DNA from: Plectosphaerella cucumerina
Taxonomy: Eukaryota > Ascomycota > Sordariomycetes > Glomerellales > Plectosphaerellaceae
DNA length: 64,000 bases
Direction of reading: 5' to 3'
NCBI GenBank assembly: GCA_020746995.1
Contig: JAGPXD010000001.1
Location: 2,418,001-2,482,000, forward strand
How positions within the stretch are numbered: the stretch's first letter is position 1; each line of letters starts with the position of its first letter. The notes beneath the pieces were generated by a model, which was given only the letters and a program-made list of their open reading frames with translations, ran no database searches and was not told the DNA's origin. Made by a program: the position numbers and the translations under genes. Of the stretch, positions 12,402-25,429 are shown one piece after another.

Positions 12402-13246
12402 GGCGACGAACTTCGAAGATGGTCTGGATGAGGTACGGAAAGGTGTCCAACATAGATTCTTGCCAATTCGAGTCAAGGCCAGACCATTGGACGCGATTGA
12501 AGCTGGCAGCACAATTTCCAAACTGGAGTAATGAGCAGGTCTCTGCGGCGCCAGATTTCAGCGGCTCACCAGACCACCGTGATTGAGAAGCATGGAGCGA
12601 ATTGAAGTTGAAGAAAGGATGAGGACGGCCCCAGATGCATGTTAAGTGCACCTGCTCACCTCATCCAGCTCTGGTGGAGGGGAAGCAGGAGCCGACCAAG
12701 GCACAGCAAAGACGAGGTACCGCCCCGCTGTCCACTGCCCACTGCCTAGAAAGGACATGAGTCGCGCCAAGTCCTGCTGTTAGTGTAAAGCCTGCTCGCG
12801 TCAATTGGAGTCGTGCGGGGAGTCTCGGTGTGAGCCGGTGAGACTCCAGCATGGTGGGGCACAGCGAATCATATGCACCCCCATGGCTGGTCTGCACCCC
12901 CAGAAAGTAAACAAACCGCCAAACCCCGGTCCTGGCACATCGCATCCCATCCTCGCCTCGCCCTCAAAGACGGCTCTTCATCCTGGACCCGCGTGCCCAT
13001 TTTCTGCGACTCTACTTTTGCAGGCTCGACAGTGCGCGTCGCCTCAAAGCCCATGGACCACTCGATCCGGCTTATTCTTTGATTGTACCTTTCCAATTGC
13101 TCAGTACGGCCAGCATCCATCCCAGACGCGTCCTTCTCCCATCATTCTGCGCGCTCGCTGCAGCAGCATCGACGCCCAGCCCCCGACACCACGCCGACTC
13201 CCACTCCCCGGCACGCGTCATTTGACGCGTAGAAAAACTACCAGCC
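12402..13246. other. Divergent intergenic region, 845 bp
   Basis: This region carries the promoters of GH76 (-) and the Cep57-like gene (+). No ORF is supported. The last 150 bp before 13247 are C-rich leader-like sequence. Confidence 0.55.
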
Positions 13247-16200
13247 ATGGAGACCGACGCCGGCGCAAGTCGATATCGCTCCCGCATCCTTAGGGAAATG
13301 AAGGCGAACCGCGAGAACCCCTTCAATTCTCCCCCATCCTCGACCGGGTCCCACGGCACCGTCAGCCCGACCATGTCCTCCGTCTTCTCAGACCCCGACG
13401 GAGAGTCCACACGCAAGCTCAACGAAGACATAGCCCGTCTCACTGGGCAGACGGGCGGAAAGCTCGAGGTCGACTGGAAGGTCGCCCACAACAAGTGGCC
13501 CGAGTTCTTCGGCATGCCTACCTCCGCAAACCAGGCCAAAGCCCGCGGTGCAATGCCTGACCACAACAAGCTCTCTGCCGCACTCCAGACTAAGGAGAGC
13601 CTGGCCTCCAAGCATCTTGCGAGGTATCTGGACGAGTCGACCCAGGAGACCTGGCAGGACTCGAAGCGCACCCGCGCCGAGATGCAACCTCGCGTCGACG
13701 ACACAGACCTTTCCTCAAATTTCACTAGGTCGCCTAAGCGGCCAGAGATTAGACTCGAGCCCTCTCAGTTCGCGCACCAGACCCGCACACGGAGTCCTCT
13801 CGCCAGGACGTACAGCAACACGCGCCAGCCTTCTGCCGCCGAGCAGCAGCTCAAGGACCAGGTCGACCGTTTCGACCACATCCGGAACGCCCAGGCCCTG
13901 GCAGCGACTCCGAAACCCGCATCCGTGAAGAACATGCCTTCGCAGCATACGCCAGTCGACCTCAACACCATTCGCAACACCTTCCCCTCTCCCGCCACAA
14001 CCGACAGCCCCGCGAGGAACGCGCCAGGCGCCACCCTCAACTCCTTCTTCATGCCCGACATCTCCCACCTCAACGACCTTGTCTCGGGCAACCTCCGCTT
14101 CAATGGATCCTACAAGAACGGCGTGCCCATCCTGGTGAAGCACGGAAAGGTCAGGGACCAGGGCGCCCCGCACGCCGCCTACGATCACGCCGAGGTCGAT
14201 GGCTTGGCCATCCCCGAGGAGGAGGAAAACATTTTTGTCTCCATGGACATGATCCGCAAAGAGATCGAGGACCTGCAAGAGCACGACGACCTGGTGCAAA
14301 AGCATGCCCTCGACCTAGAAACCGAGCTTGAGCAGCTTCGGAAGGAGGTCAAGCGCCTTAAGTCTCGCAGCTCTGTTGATAGCGCCATTGGTTCTCGCAC
14401 CGCCTCCGAGCCCGAGACGGCTGCTTACGAGCGTGTCGTGAACGAGAAGCTCGGTAAGCATTCTGTTCGAGCCAGGCCACCTGACGCTTTTAGCTAACAC
14501 ACCGCAGTTCTGGAATCCCAGGTTGTCTCTCTTCAGACCCAGCTGAGGCAGGCGTCGAGACAAGCTGGCGCCAACGATGAGGAGAATAACACCCTGTCTC
14601 TTGAGAGAGACCGCGCCCTCAAGAAGCTGCAGGAGGCCTGCGAGAACATCGGGGAGCTCATGGACAAGCTGGACTCGCGAGAGAAGGAGTTGACGGCGAC
14701 GCAAAAGAAGCTGGACGCCACACTCCAGATGCAGGCCAACAACAGCACATCGGGCCAGGGCAACGCCGCATCGTCTCGTGACCAAACCGCCGTCGACCGG
14801 GAGAACCAGGCGCTGCGGGCAGACAACGCCGCCCTTCGCCGTGAGAAGCAGTCATTGCAGGAGGAGCTCGAGTCGCTGCGATCTGACAACAACTCCCTGC
14901 GGCGAGAGTACGAGTCGCTGCTGTCCGAGAACCGGTCCCTTCGCAGCAACGCTCGCACCCTCATGAGTGATAACGAGGAACTCCGCCAGGGCTCCGAATC
15001 GTCACGGCGCGAGCTGACGGCGCTCCGAGAAGAGGTCGAGGTCTTGCAACAGGACATGGAGGTCATGGAGCAGGAGAAGAACACCCTCAAGGAAGACAAC
15101 GACAGCCTGGTGCGACACAACGAGAAGTACTTTGACGAGAACAAGCTCCTTCGGAGGGAAAACAGCGGCTTCGAGCGCAGCATCAATGACCTGCACGACC
15201 AGAACCTCCGTCTGTCGGAGGAGGTCGAGTTCCTCAAGCAACAGCTCGACCACTGCCGACCTCTGGGCAAGGAGGATAACTTCTCCGTCCGCCTGGGGCA
15301 CGGCGACATGGAGGAGAACGAGGAGGGCATGACGTCCGCTTTCTTCGTTCCGGACATTACTATTGACGAGAACTCGGTTATCGCGGATGCGACCTCGGAG
15401 AGCCAGATGGCGCCGCCCGACCTGGAGACGCAGAACAAGTCCATCGAGATTCCCGATACTACCGGACCGACGGACATGAGCATCGGCGACGTCGAGCAGA
15501 TCCTTGACTCGGGCCGGGAGACCACGGGCAAGTCCCGGTCGCAAAAGCAGGATGGACAGACCAGGGACCTCACCAGCCAGGCGCAGAAGGTGGCCTTCTC
15601 ACTCCCTGACGACACGCAAAACAGCAAAGTCAACCATAACATGGCAAACAAGGGCAGCAAGAGGAGGATCCAGTCGACGCAGAAGAGCTCTGTCAAGGGT
15701 GCCCAGTTCCAGCACATCGACGACAGCACCATCCTGTCTCCCGAAGTCACCCAGAACATGTCGGTCTCGCTGGATCTCCGTGGCAAGGTTCACCCCCAGC
15801 CTGCCGCAGCGCCCCCCCAGCAGCGCGCGAGGGCTGGCAGCGTCACGCAAGACATGACCAGCCAAAGCCGCAAGGCCGCAAAGTCCTCGTTGAAGTCGAC
15901 ACATCAACGTTCCATGACCATCGACCTCACCTCCGGCAGCCGCCGTGAGACCTCGGTGCGCGAGACTTCGGCTCGTGAGTCTTCTGTCCGCGATCCCAAG
16001 AGCAACTGCCCGGGCCTCTCGCCCGATGCTCGCCGCGTGCTGGACGGCCTTTGCGCGCACAACTGTAAGAACTGTGTCGTGTGCAGCCGGATCACCGCGC
16101 ACCGCGGGGCCATCACCATGAAGGAGGCCGCCGAGGGCAAGAAGCGCGTCAAGGTCTCCAAGCCCGTGCCCGTCTCGGAGCAATACGCCCTCCACGGACC

Positions 16201-16573
16201 TTACACCGAGGAGCCGACGATGCGCCCCTCCCAGCACCCGGGACACGCGCTGGCCATGGTCATCAAGGGCCTCGAGGATGAGGCTGCGCACATGAAGATG
16301 GAGCTTAGCAAGCTGCAGGCCAAGTACAACGATCTCAACTCGGCCCTGGGCCGCCGCGACCGCAAGGAGCTGGCCTCGAACCTCAAGGAGGCCCTGCGTC
16401 GCCTCGAGGTCAAGAACGACCAGATCTACGCCCTGTACGATGTGCTGGAGGGACAGAGGCAGGCCGACCAGGCCATGTCGGAGGAGGAGCTGGAGATGAC
16501 CGTCTTCAGCATCACGGGCCTGAGCGTGCGGGACGCGACGCAGAACCTGACGATCGACGGCGTGCTGGTGTAA
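13247..16573 (+). CDS. Cep57/Ppc89-like spindle pole body coiled-coil protein, 1090 aa
   Basis: Exons are 13247-14453 and 14508-16573, with a 54-nt intron (GTAAGC...CAG). The N-terminal third is disordered and Ser/Pro-rich with a GKLEVDWKVAHNKWPEFFG segment. From about residue 335 a long discontinuous coiled coil runs to about 680 (heptads such as LRADNAALRREKQSLQEEL). A Ser/Gln-rich linker follows, then a compact C-terminal region: a cysteine cluster (CAHNCKNCVVC, about residue 935) and a helical segment (HPGHALAMVIKGLEDEAAHM) matching the Cep57 microtubule-binding / Ppc89 centrosome-localisation type. Fungal members sit at the spindle pole body or septal MTOC and anchor its core. Domain order fits that family; the exact orthologue is inferred. 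Confidence 0.82.
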
Positions 16574-17692
16574 GCGGTAAGGGGCCGGGGGCCACGAGGC
16601 CGAGAGCATCTTTCTTCACTGGGGGTTTCTGGCTATGGCGTTTCAGGGGATTGCTTTTCTGGAGATGTGCTGTAACACGGATGTTTGATCAGGAGTCTGT
16701 CTGGTATGCTTAGGCTTGCGGTTGCGAGCTATATGACAATGAAAGCGCGGGCTGAGGCCCTTGGTATTGACCTTGCTTGACATGATGCTGGGTGTATAGG
16801 GTGAGAGTGCTGCCGTGATGCTGTAGAGAACTTGGCCTGGTGATAGCTTGAAGAGGCCTGACGTCCTGGGCTTCCTTTTCAGGAGGAAGATGTTGAGTGC
16901 CAAATCGAGCTTGGAGAGAAACAGCCCGCGCAAACGGCCAGGCAGCAGCTTGTAGCTCAAGTGAAGGGTGGCAACTCCTACAGCATTGTTTAGATGCGAC
17001 GTGATCACCCAAGAGTACCAGCGTGTCGCCGAATCTCAAGTGCTTGGCTGCCCGACCGACGCGCCAAACGTTCAGATATTCCTCTACATCGTCATGTTGA
17101 CTTCAGCCCTACCGCAGATAGACAGTCAAGACACACCAAGTCAAACATCAGTTAGACAGCAATTCAACGTGCCTGGATCAAGTCCTATTGCGGCATCTTC
17201 ATCTTCATGACGGTGTAAACACCGCACACAATGAAAAAGAGGTCGAAAACTCAAAGAGCTTCTTCATAATCAAAAATTCCGCCCGCGATGGCCCCGAAGG
17301 ACAATCGAAGAAGGCCGACTCCGCGATGTGCAATGCAGGCCATCCTCCTTACTCCGAGGCATTCTTGAGCGCCCCGAAATCGAACAAGGTAAGTATGAAG
17401 AAGAGAAAGGAAAACAAGAAATCCCAAGAACGGACGCGGGTGGCAGGGAATTTATAGGCTAGGTGAGGGCGGTGGGGCGCGGCAAATCAGCCTGATGACG
17501 GAAGGTTCTTATTGGCTGGGGAAGATTGGCCTCAGATGGCAGGGGGAAGGTAGGCGCTTGGGCCATGTTGAAGTTGGCGCATCGTTCCTGATTGCGATTG
17601 AAGGCTGGACGAGGCTCTGTTCGTCCGGCTGCACGATACACCATTAAACCCACGTCACAACCTCCCACCACCACCTGAACACATCGCCCACC
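16574..17692. other. Intergenic, 1.1 kb
   Basis: This stretch lies between two plus-strand genes. Short ORFs (16968-17210, 17188-17457) lack motifs and plausible splice extensions. It presumably contains the 3' UTR of the Cep57-like gene and the Y14 promoter. Confidence 0.5.
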
Positions 17693-18266
17693 ATGGCCGA
17701 AGAGATGGAAATCGACGCTCCCCAGGAGACGGCCGCCCCCGCCGCCGCCTCAGGCAGCATGCAAACCCACGGCCGCGCCACAGCCGTCCGCTCCATCGAA
17801 GGCTGGATCATCATCGTCACAAACGTCCACGAAGAAGCCGACGAGGAAGCCATCCACGACAAATTCGGCGAGTACGGCGAGATCAAGAACCTCCACATGC
17901 CCCTCGACCGGAGAAGCGGCTACGTCAAGGTACGCCTTCACCACCCTCCCAGCCACAACCCCCGCTGACCACATCCTCCAGGGCTACGCCCTCATCGAGT
18001 ACGCCACCCTCGAAGAAGCCCGCGCCGCCATCGACGACGCCCACAAGTCCAAGCTCCTCGAGCAGACAATCTCCGTCGACTTTGCCTTTGTCCGTCCCCC
18101 GCCGGGAAAGAACAACAACAACAACGGCGGCGGCGGCGCACGCAACTCCGGCACCAGGAACATCAACCGCGGACGCGGCCGGAGCCGCAGCCGCAGCCGG
18201 ACGCCCGAGAAGGCCCCCGAGCCCGCAGCCGCAGAGCAGGACGATAAGGACGATGTCATCGAGTGA
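17693..18266 (+). CDS. Y14: Exon junction complex RNA-binding protein Y14/RBM8A, 173 aa
   Basis: Exons are 17693-17929 and 17982-18266, with a 52-nt intron (GTACGC...CAG) that falls inside the RNP1 motif. A single RRM spans about residues 38-118: RNP2 is GWIIIVTNV and RNP1 is GYVKGYALIEY. The EGWIIIVTNVHEEADEEAIHD stretch is characteristic of Y14 rather than a generic RRM. The C-terminus is Gly/Asn-rich then RS-like (GRGRSRSRSRT), as in animal Y14. In the EJC, Y14 pairs with Mago through the RRM surface and marks spliced mRNAs in the nucleus and cytoplasm. The length (173) is right for the family. Confidence 0.95.
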
Positions 18267-18727
18267 AGGGCGTCCGGGCGACGGGACGATGAATAGCAAC
18301 GGGGAACCACGAATACCCGGCCGTGACGGGACAGATATCGAGGAGCGGCGTTTAAAACCACGCCAATGCGCTTCGGAAGCGCAGCGCAGCGCACGTAAGC
18401 CCGAACGGGCCGAGGCCGATATGTCTACATGTCGGCGTTTGAGCATAGCCAAAAGAGGTACGTTTAGGAACCTGCGCTTCCTCAAGTCCGACACTGACTC
18501 GAAGCAGAATGTTCAGCAAAAGAGAGATCCACGAGAGAAGCTCTGATACTTTGCCACACCCATCACAAGATGTCACAGGTACGAGCAAACCACAGTGAAA
18601 TGCGAACCACATCTATTACAAGAAGCCTATGGCAAAGGCCCTTCTCCAGGGCTCATAAGAACCCGATTCCTCCTCCCTAGGAAATGCCGATAAAAATGCA
18701 AAGTAAGCGCATGCCAGACCAAGGCCC
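18267..18727. other. Convergent intergenic region, 461 bp
   Basis: The 3' flanks of Y14 (+) and the PhoD-like gene (-) meet here. There is nothing beyond presumptive UTR sequence. Confidence 0.55.
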
Positions 18728-21700
18728 TCAGCGTCTTCCGTACGTCTGGTACTGCGCCTCGTCCTCGGCCGAATCGTAATCGTCGTCATCGTAATATCTC
18801 GTGTCCCGGCCAGCGGGAGGAGCGGCGTGTGTGGCCTGGTTCTGCGGGTACGGCGCCGAATGCTGCGGCTGGTGGTACCGCTGAGGCGCGTGGTGCGGCT
18901 GCGATCGAGGTTGTGTTTCGGGTGCTCGGCTCGAAATGGACTGTTGACGTGTATGCTGCTGCTGGGGAGGCGCGGGCTGCTGCCACTGTTGTTGCTGTGG
19001 TGGCGGCTGCTGCCTCTGGACTCTGGCGTCAGGAACATCGCCAGGCCCCTGGTCCCAGCCTCCCGCACTGCCCACCTTCTCCTGGCTGGGTGGCACAGAG
19101 TGAGGGTGCGACCCGTCGCCGTGTCCATGCGACGGGGCTTGTTTCTTCTTGAAGCTCAGGAAGCGCTTGAACCCCGAGGGCGCCGGCTGCTGCAACGCGG
19201 CGCTCTCGGTGGCATCGTCCCAGAAGAGGCGGGGGACGAGCAGGCGGTAGGGGACCGTGATACCCGCAGGGTCGCGAGGGTTGACCTCAACATTCAGCGT
19301 GATGTCGAGGCCGCCTTCCAGGTCAACGTTGAACTTGTCGCCACCCTTCTTCAGCTGCTTCACTGACAGTCCGGTGGGGGTGCGGTGGAAGGGCTTGATA
19401 GTCGGTGCGGGCGGCTCCGGCGGCGTGTCTTGGTAGCCCTGCTGGTTCCCTTGCGGGTAATTCTGCTGCAGCTGTTTCTGGGGCTGGCGCTGCTGGGGTG
19501 CGCGCGGTGGCGGCCGGGTGGTGAAGTAGTCCTCGTCCCCAGGCGTGAACTCGTCATAGGACGAACGGCCGCCTCCACCACGGAGCCGCATGTGTCCATC
19601 GCGAGGCGGAGTGGGCGGGCTGCGCGGCTCATCGTAAGCATCATAGTACTCCTCTTCGCCGCTCTCGGACCCGCCCCAGTTGCCGTTGATGCCGCCGTCG
19701 TCCCTCTTCTTGGACGGTCTGCGCGAGAAGAAGTTGCGGGGGCTGAAGTCGGCACGGTTGAGGGACATTGTCCTCGTGAGCTGGGGAGGCGGCGGTCGCT
19801 GAGGATCCTCAGGGTCCTTGCGTCGCCGTGACGACAGACGGCGCATGAGGCCTCCGAATTTGCCCTCGTTCGAAACAGGCGGCCGCGAGTCTCGACCACG
19901 GTTGACTTCGGGGCGGCTTGTCTCGGGTCTGCTTTTGCTCAGGCGTCGCATAATGCCGCCAGACTGCTTCTGGTTGACGGGAGCGCCCTGTGTACCATCG
20001 TAACCTGGGATCGGAGGTGTCGGGGGTGGTGTCGTGCCAGGCGTCCACGCGCGGATGGAACACCAGTTGCGGTGCGGCAGCAGGTGCTTGTTGTTCCTCG
20101 GCTTGCCGTCCACGCCCTGGTGGAACAGAGGAATCATGGACTCCTCCGTGTTGTCGTCAAAGTGGTGGATCTTGTTGCGCTTGTTCAGTACGTCCGCCAG
20201 GAGGTTGGGAGGCGGCGTGTTGGCGATGGCGGACGAGATGATGTTGGGCATGTAACGGAAGTCCTTGTGCTTGGGGAGGCCCAGCTTGGGGTTGGCGTAG
20301 AACTGGCCAACGGCGGCCAGGTGCACGTCACCACTGAGAATGGTGATGCGCAGAGACTTGTCGGCCGCGAGATCTTGCAGGTCTTCGATGACATAGCTCC
20401 TCTCCTTCTTGTGATTGCGAGCAGTCCAATGGTCGTTGAGGTCGTCCATCACCTCGACGCCACCATCAATCTTGTTCAGGGCATTACCGAGAAGGCCGAG
20501 CTTGCCCATCGCCTTCACGGGGTCCATAAGCCGCGAGGTGAGGCTATCGAATCTGTTAGCTCGAGCTGCGATGTAGTCGGGAAGTTGCACTCACATGTTC
20601 TCCAGCCAGACAAGTCTGGGGTAGGCGATTGGCACGCCGAGAAGGACTAAGAGATGCTCGGTCGTGCCAGCCTTGATCTCGTCGTAGCAGCGATCCATGA
20701 TCAGCTTCCACGTGTCTTCCGCAACGACATCAACCTCTGTCCTCTCAGTGCGAGCGTCCACTGCCAGCAGGGACACCTTGGCACCCATCGACATGAACAA
20801 GCTCCGGCTGAGCTCACGGATGTAAGGACCAGGCTTCTGGCTCAGCACCCAGCTGGGCTCATCATCCTCCGTCTCGGTTGGCAGGCTCTGATGCTGGAAG
20901 AGCATGTAGTACTTGAATGCCACGGATCCGAGTCCAGAGAAGGCCGGGCAATTCTGCTCAAGATGGGGGTAAGAGCCGTATCCATCCGAGATGTCGTGGT
21001 CGTCCCACATGTTGACCATGGGGATCTGCGAGTTGGCCAGGCCAAAGAGACCCTGGGAGAACCACATGCAGTACCGTTCCAGGTACAGCGTCTCCAGCTC
21101 GTCCTGCATGGTGGGGGTGAAGAGAGCCTTGCGCTTGTGGAAGGGATTCCTAATCTCGAGCCACTCGTTGAAGAGCTTGCTCTGTCCTATCAGGCAGTCG
21201 TTGTAGACCTGGTCGCCGCCGCCAAGCATAACATGGAAGGGCTGCGTCTGGTGGGTGTTGAGGACGTCGCGCCACATGGGATCCGGCCCGCTGAGCTCAT
21301 CGGGGTTGACGCTCATGCTGAAGCCGTTGCAGCTGTGGAACATGATGTTCATGGTCTGGTCGCGTGCAGGGACCCAGAAGCCCATAGCCGGGCCCCGGTT
21401 GATACGGTAAGCAATGCGCTGCTGCGTTCGGCCGAGCTCGACCTCAATGTTGAAGCGCCAGAACGTGTATCCACGCTCGGCGTGCAGACGGAAGCCACGG
21501 ACATCCTTGTACTTGGAGAGCTTCTCGCCGTCAAGAGGGCTGCGCCTTCGTCGACCGGCAAACGACCCGGGACGGTCGCCAGTGGTCTGCCGGCCGTTGT
21601 ACTCGGCTGGGCTCCTCACGCGCTCAAAGAGACCATCGTCCGTCTCGTTCTTCGAGAGATCCTTGGCTTCCTCGAGGTGTTCCACCGGCCGGACGTAGAG

Positions 21701-22399
21701 TGTCTCTCCACGGCGGCCGAGCTTGGGCAGGCCCGCAATAGGATCAACGTACTCTGGCGGCAGCTGGTTGTCGCCGGAGATTTCCTGGGGCGGGGGTGGC
21801 AACAACTCCAGGGGCTGAGCGAAGAGCCTGAGCGTCGGGACGATGTCGTATGATGATTCGGAATCCTGGGTTACGATCATGACCGATCCCCTCCAAACGT
21901 CACGGTCAGCCGTGACTCTGGTGCGCGCGTTCGCCTTGTCCTGCCGAATGCCACTGTACCGCAGCAGTGGGCCACACTTGAGAGACAGAGCCGGCTTGAA
22001 CTGGGTCGGAGCGTCCGGGGCCTCGTGCAAGCCACCCTCGTGCGGACGAGAGGCAGCGCTGGATCTACGTCGGCTGTCTCCGCCCTCCCACCACGGCGTG
22101 CTGTTATCCTGCGTGGGGACCGGCTCATCGGACAGTTCCAAGAGATCACCGCTGAGAAACCCAATGTGGGCCTTCTTCCACTCCTCCAGATACTGCGGCG
22201 GCAAATACAACCCACGGCCAGGACCGATCTGTTCGCCCTTCCTGGCGTAGACCATGTGGGAGCCGCGGTCAGGAATGGGCTGCTCCTCGTCCGAAGAGTA
22301 GTCATCAGGTCCCTGCTGAGATTTGGGGTCGGGACGAGAGGCGGCTTGCACAGCGGCGGAGGCCGCAACACCACCGGCGATCGGGCCAAGGTTACGTGA

Positions 22400-22430
<31 letters not shown>

Positions 22431-24004
22431 TGTTGCCGCCGGGGATCGTCGTACTCGTCGTACGAGTTGGTCCGAGATGTAGGAGCGGTAGCGCGGCGCT
22501 GGACGCCTCCAAAGCCCATAACCTTGGCAGCTTTGCTCGGGATATTCCCCCGCGGGGGTTCATCTTGGTAAGGCTCTCCTGGGCGTGTGTCGTTGGCGCG
22601 CGCATACGGCTCGGCGGGCAGTGGCTTGTCCCGGAACGAGGTCGACCGTTGAGGCGCAGCGGCGGCGCCTCCTGAGACGGCAGTAGTGTTGCCCAAGCTG
22701 TTGTTGTTGGGCGACTCAACCTGACCATACTTCTTCTCCATCTCGACGCGCCGGGAGTACCATGGGTCTCCTGGAGGCTCCTTCCGCAGCTTGTTGCTCC
22801 CACTTCTTGTGAGAGAGAAGCCGGACTTGGATGGTGCTGCGGTCGAAACGGGTGGCGTCACCTGCGGGCTGTCGTCCGAGAATGTGACGCTGTTGGCGTT
22901 AGGAAGCTTCATGTCGTTCTTGACGGCTCGCTCGCGGAAGCTCAGGTTGCGCTGGGGCACCCCTTGATCTTGCTCTGGCGGGATGGCAGCGCTGCCGGTC
23001 GGCCTCGGTTGCTGTTGAGGCTCAGAGAAGTACCTACGGTCATTGTTCACCGGCACCTGCGCCGGTTGACCCCTCTGGCCTCGAGACGTGCTGCGTTGAA
23101 CGGCAGCTGCTTGCGGCGCAAGGACGCCGCGGCGGCCAGAGTCGTCGCCCTCCTCAAACGACGGCTTCCGTTCGGTGAAGCGGGCCTGCTGCGGTAGTGA
23201 CTGGATTGGAGGGTTCTGAGGGGGCGGGGGCTGTGCCCGCTGCCGTGGCTGATTTGCGGGAGGTTGCAGCAGGTCTGGATTTGTGTTTGCCGCCCTTTCC
23301 CTGGCCTTGCGCTCCGCGGCCTCTGCGCGAGCGCGCTTCTCTTCTTTAGAGAGGGTATCCAGTCGAACCTCGAGCTTCTGGAGTGGAGAGCGGTCGTTCG
23401 TCGACACTCTACGCGCGACGGCGGCCTTTTTTGGCTGCTGCGCCGAGGCGGGATCTGTGGTTTCGGGGCCATTGAGTGTGACAGAAGGGCCCTGGCTGGA
23501 CCTCCTCCTCGCCTGCTGGGCCTCTTGGTGGTAGTAGTCGTCAGGGTTACCCTGTCGCGAGCCTCGGGGACCGTATCCTTGGGCAGCGCCGCCATAAGGA
23601 CCTCGATAGCTCGAGGGAGGCGCCTTTGGCACGTCAGGAGCGACGGGCGGTGTGGGAGCATCTTCTCTGGGGTCCAGCTCCTCGCTCTTGCGGTTCCTTC
23701 TCCGCTGTCGCCTTTCTGCGAAATCAGCATGTTGGCTGGCGTCGTATGGGTATGAAGGGGGTCGAGGGGCGAGCCCCTGGCCGGCGAAGCTCGAGGCGGT
23801 GGGAGAGACGAATGGACTCATGGTCGACTCTGTGGGCGCCTCGGTATGTGTGGTTCGTGTGGTCTGCACCGAGGTGCGATTCGAGCGCTGCTGCGGCTGG
23901 GAGCTGCCTGAGGGGTCCATGGCGGTGGGAGGATGTTGTCTGGACGCTGGCTGGCGAGAGTCGGAGGAAGGTTTGGGCAGAGAGCCCCAGTACGGTGTGG
24001 TCAT
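18728..24004 (-). CDS. PhoD-like metallophosphatase domain protein with long disordered flanks, 1741 aa
   Basis: Exon 1 (24004-20595) and exon 2 (20543-18728) are joined by a 51-nt intron (GTGAGT...TAG), which restores the frame ENILTSRLMDPVKAMG. Residues 1-640 are disordered and Pro/Gln/Arg-rich, with a 12-Gln tract at about 523-535. The central part (about 680-1290) is a PhoD-like alkaline-phosphatase fold. Metal-ligand motifs are VMLGGGDQVYND (about 920), MWDDHDISDGYGS (about 1000) and LSGDVHLAAVG (about 1205). The C-terminal 450 residues are again disordered. This is the large fungal PhoD-like class, predicted to be cytoplasmic since no signal peptide is present, with unknown substrate (phosphomonoester or diester). 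The catalytic motif set looks intact. The gene is the longest in the window. Confidence 0.88.
22400..22435 (-). repeat. CAG/CAA tract encoding 12 glutamines
   Basis: Twelve consecutive Gln codons, mostly CAG with two CAA near the 5' end, lie in the disordered N-terminal region of the PhoD-like protein. Near-pure CAG repeats are prone to length variation. Confidence 0.95.
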
Positions 24005-25429
24005 GTTCGAGGGCTAAGGGTGGCAGCTAGCGAGCTGTATGTATGTATGTGCTGGCGGCGGCGGGGGTCGACTCGTCGGGCGCTTGGTCTCTCGATTGGG
24101 CCGCCGATCGTGCGGTACGCCTGTGGGAAAGAGCTCGTAAAGCAGAGCTCGGTCCTCGAATGTCTCGGCCGCAGAAAGGGAGGGAGGGAAAGCAGGCGGC
24201 TCCTCCTGGTGCACCGGGAGCTTTCTTTCGTGGCTGAGAGGAAGGGGGGGTAGGAGAATGCGATGAGGTGGCCCAGGTTGGTCTACAGGTACATGCAGCT
24301 TTCCATACTAGCGGCGTGTAAGTGCATGCGACGCGACCACTGCAAGGGACGAGAGACAGGTCGTGAATGGATAAGGATAAAAGGTGTAGCTAGGTTGGAG
24401 CCCTGCGAGCCATGTCTTGGAGGGTGCCGGGACGGAAAAGAAGAAGAAAAAAAGAGGCGCTCCAGTCGGGGCAGACAGAGGCCGGGTGGTTGGGCGGACG
24501 AAGTTCTTGCAGGCGGGTTGTCACGAAGCAGGGAACAGGGCGGGCACCCTGGGATCTGGGGCCTGGGGCCTGAAGCGAACCTGGAGTGTTCGAGGGAAAA
24601 TGACGAGGTTGACTGACTGAGCTGCCCGGGATGGAAGGAGCGGCCCCCAAACTAGGAGACGGGTCTGCTCCAGCTTCATCCACTGCCGGCCGCCAAACGG
24701 GAAGCAGCGAACGAAGTAACGGTGAGCGGTACATGCCTCCATCCGACTCGCAGCCCCGCCAGTTCCAATGTCCTTGCTTCCTTCCTAGGGACCAGCCAAA
24801 ATGCAATCTCACTCCGAGGTGCTTCTCCAGCTCCTCCCATCTGCCTCGGACGCTCTCACGAAAAGCCTCGACCCGAGTCCAATACCTGAATTCCAGATCG
24901 ACCAGGATCAGCTTCAGCGCCACCCCTCGGGCTCCCAGAGAGCTCCCCACCACAAACAGCCCGCTGAAGAGCTTCCCTGTCGACGGGGACGGGGCTTGCT
25001 CCCGTGCGGGTGCGCGGGCTGAACCCGACCCTGGTCCTGGTTCCGTGTGTGTTACCGGCGGACCGCTTAGCAGCGCCCCGTTTGGTGCGCGCCCCCCTCC
25101 GAGCAAAAAGTCGGTGGCTGGGGAGACAGAGTGAGGGATCCAAACGTTGACCATCGCCAAGCCCATGTCCAACAATAGCTTTGTGCATCATCTTCTCCGG
25201 CATAAGCATACGTGTACACGTCCAGAAATCAGTGCGGAGATAGATATAGGTGCTATTAACCCGGAAAAGGAAGGAAAAGATGGAAGAAGAAGAACGCCTG
25301 GTCCTCCCGGGCCCATGCCGGGCCGGGTTGATGCTTATCCTACCCTCCCTCCTTATCTTCGTGTGCAAGTTCGAGGGCCGCTCCTCGCGTCCAGTTTACA
25401 GATGGCCCGGTGAACGTCAAGGCCGTCGC
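24005..25429. other. Intergenic, 1.4 kb
   Basis: This is the upstream region of the PhoD-like gene, ending at the KEX2 stop codon. It contains a short (TGTA)n-like stretch near 24040-24052 and a purine-rich run near 24434-24458. It holds no supported coding sequence. Confidence 0.55.
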
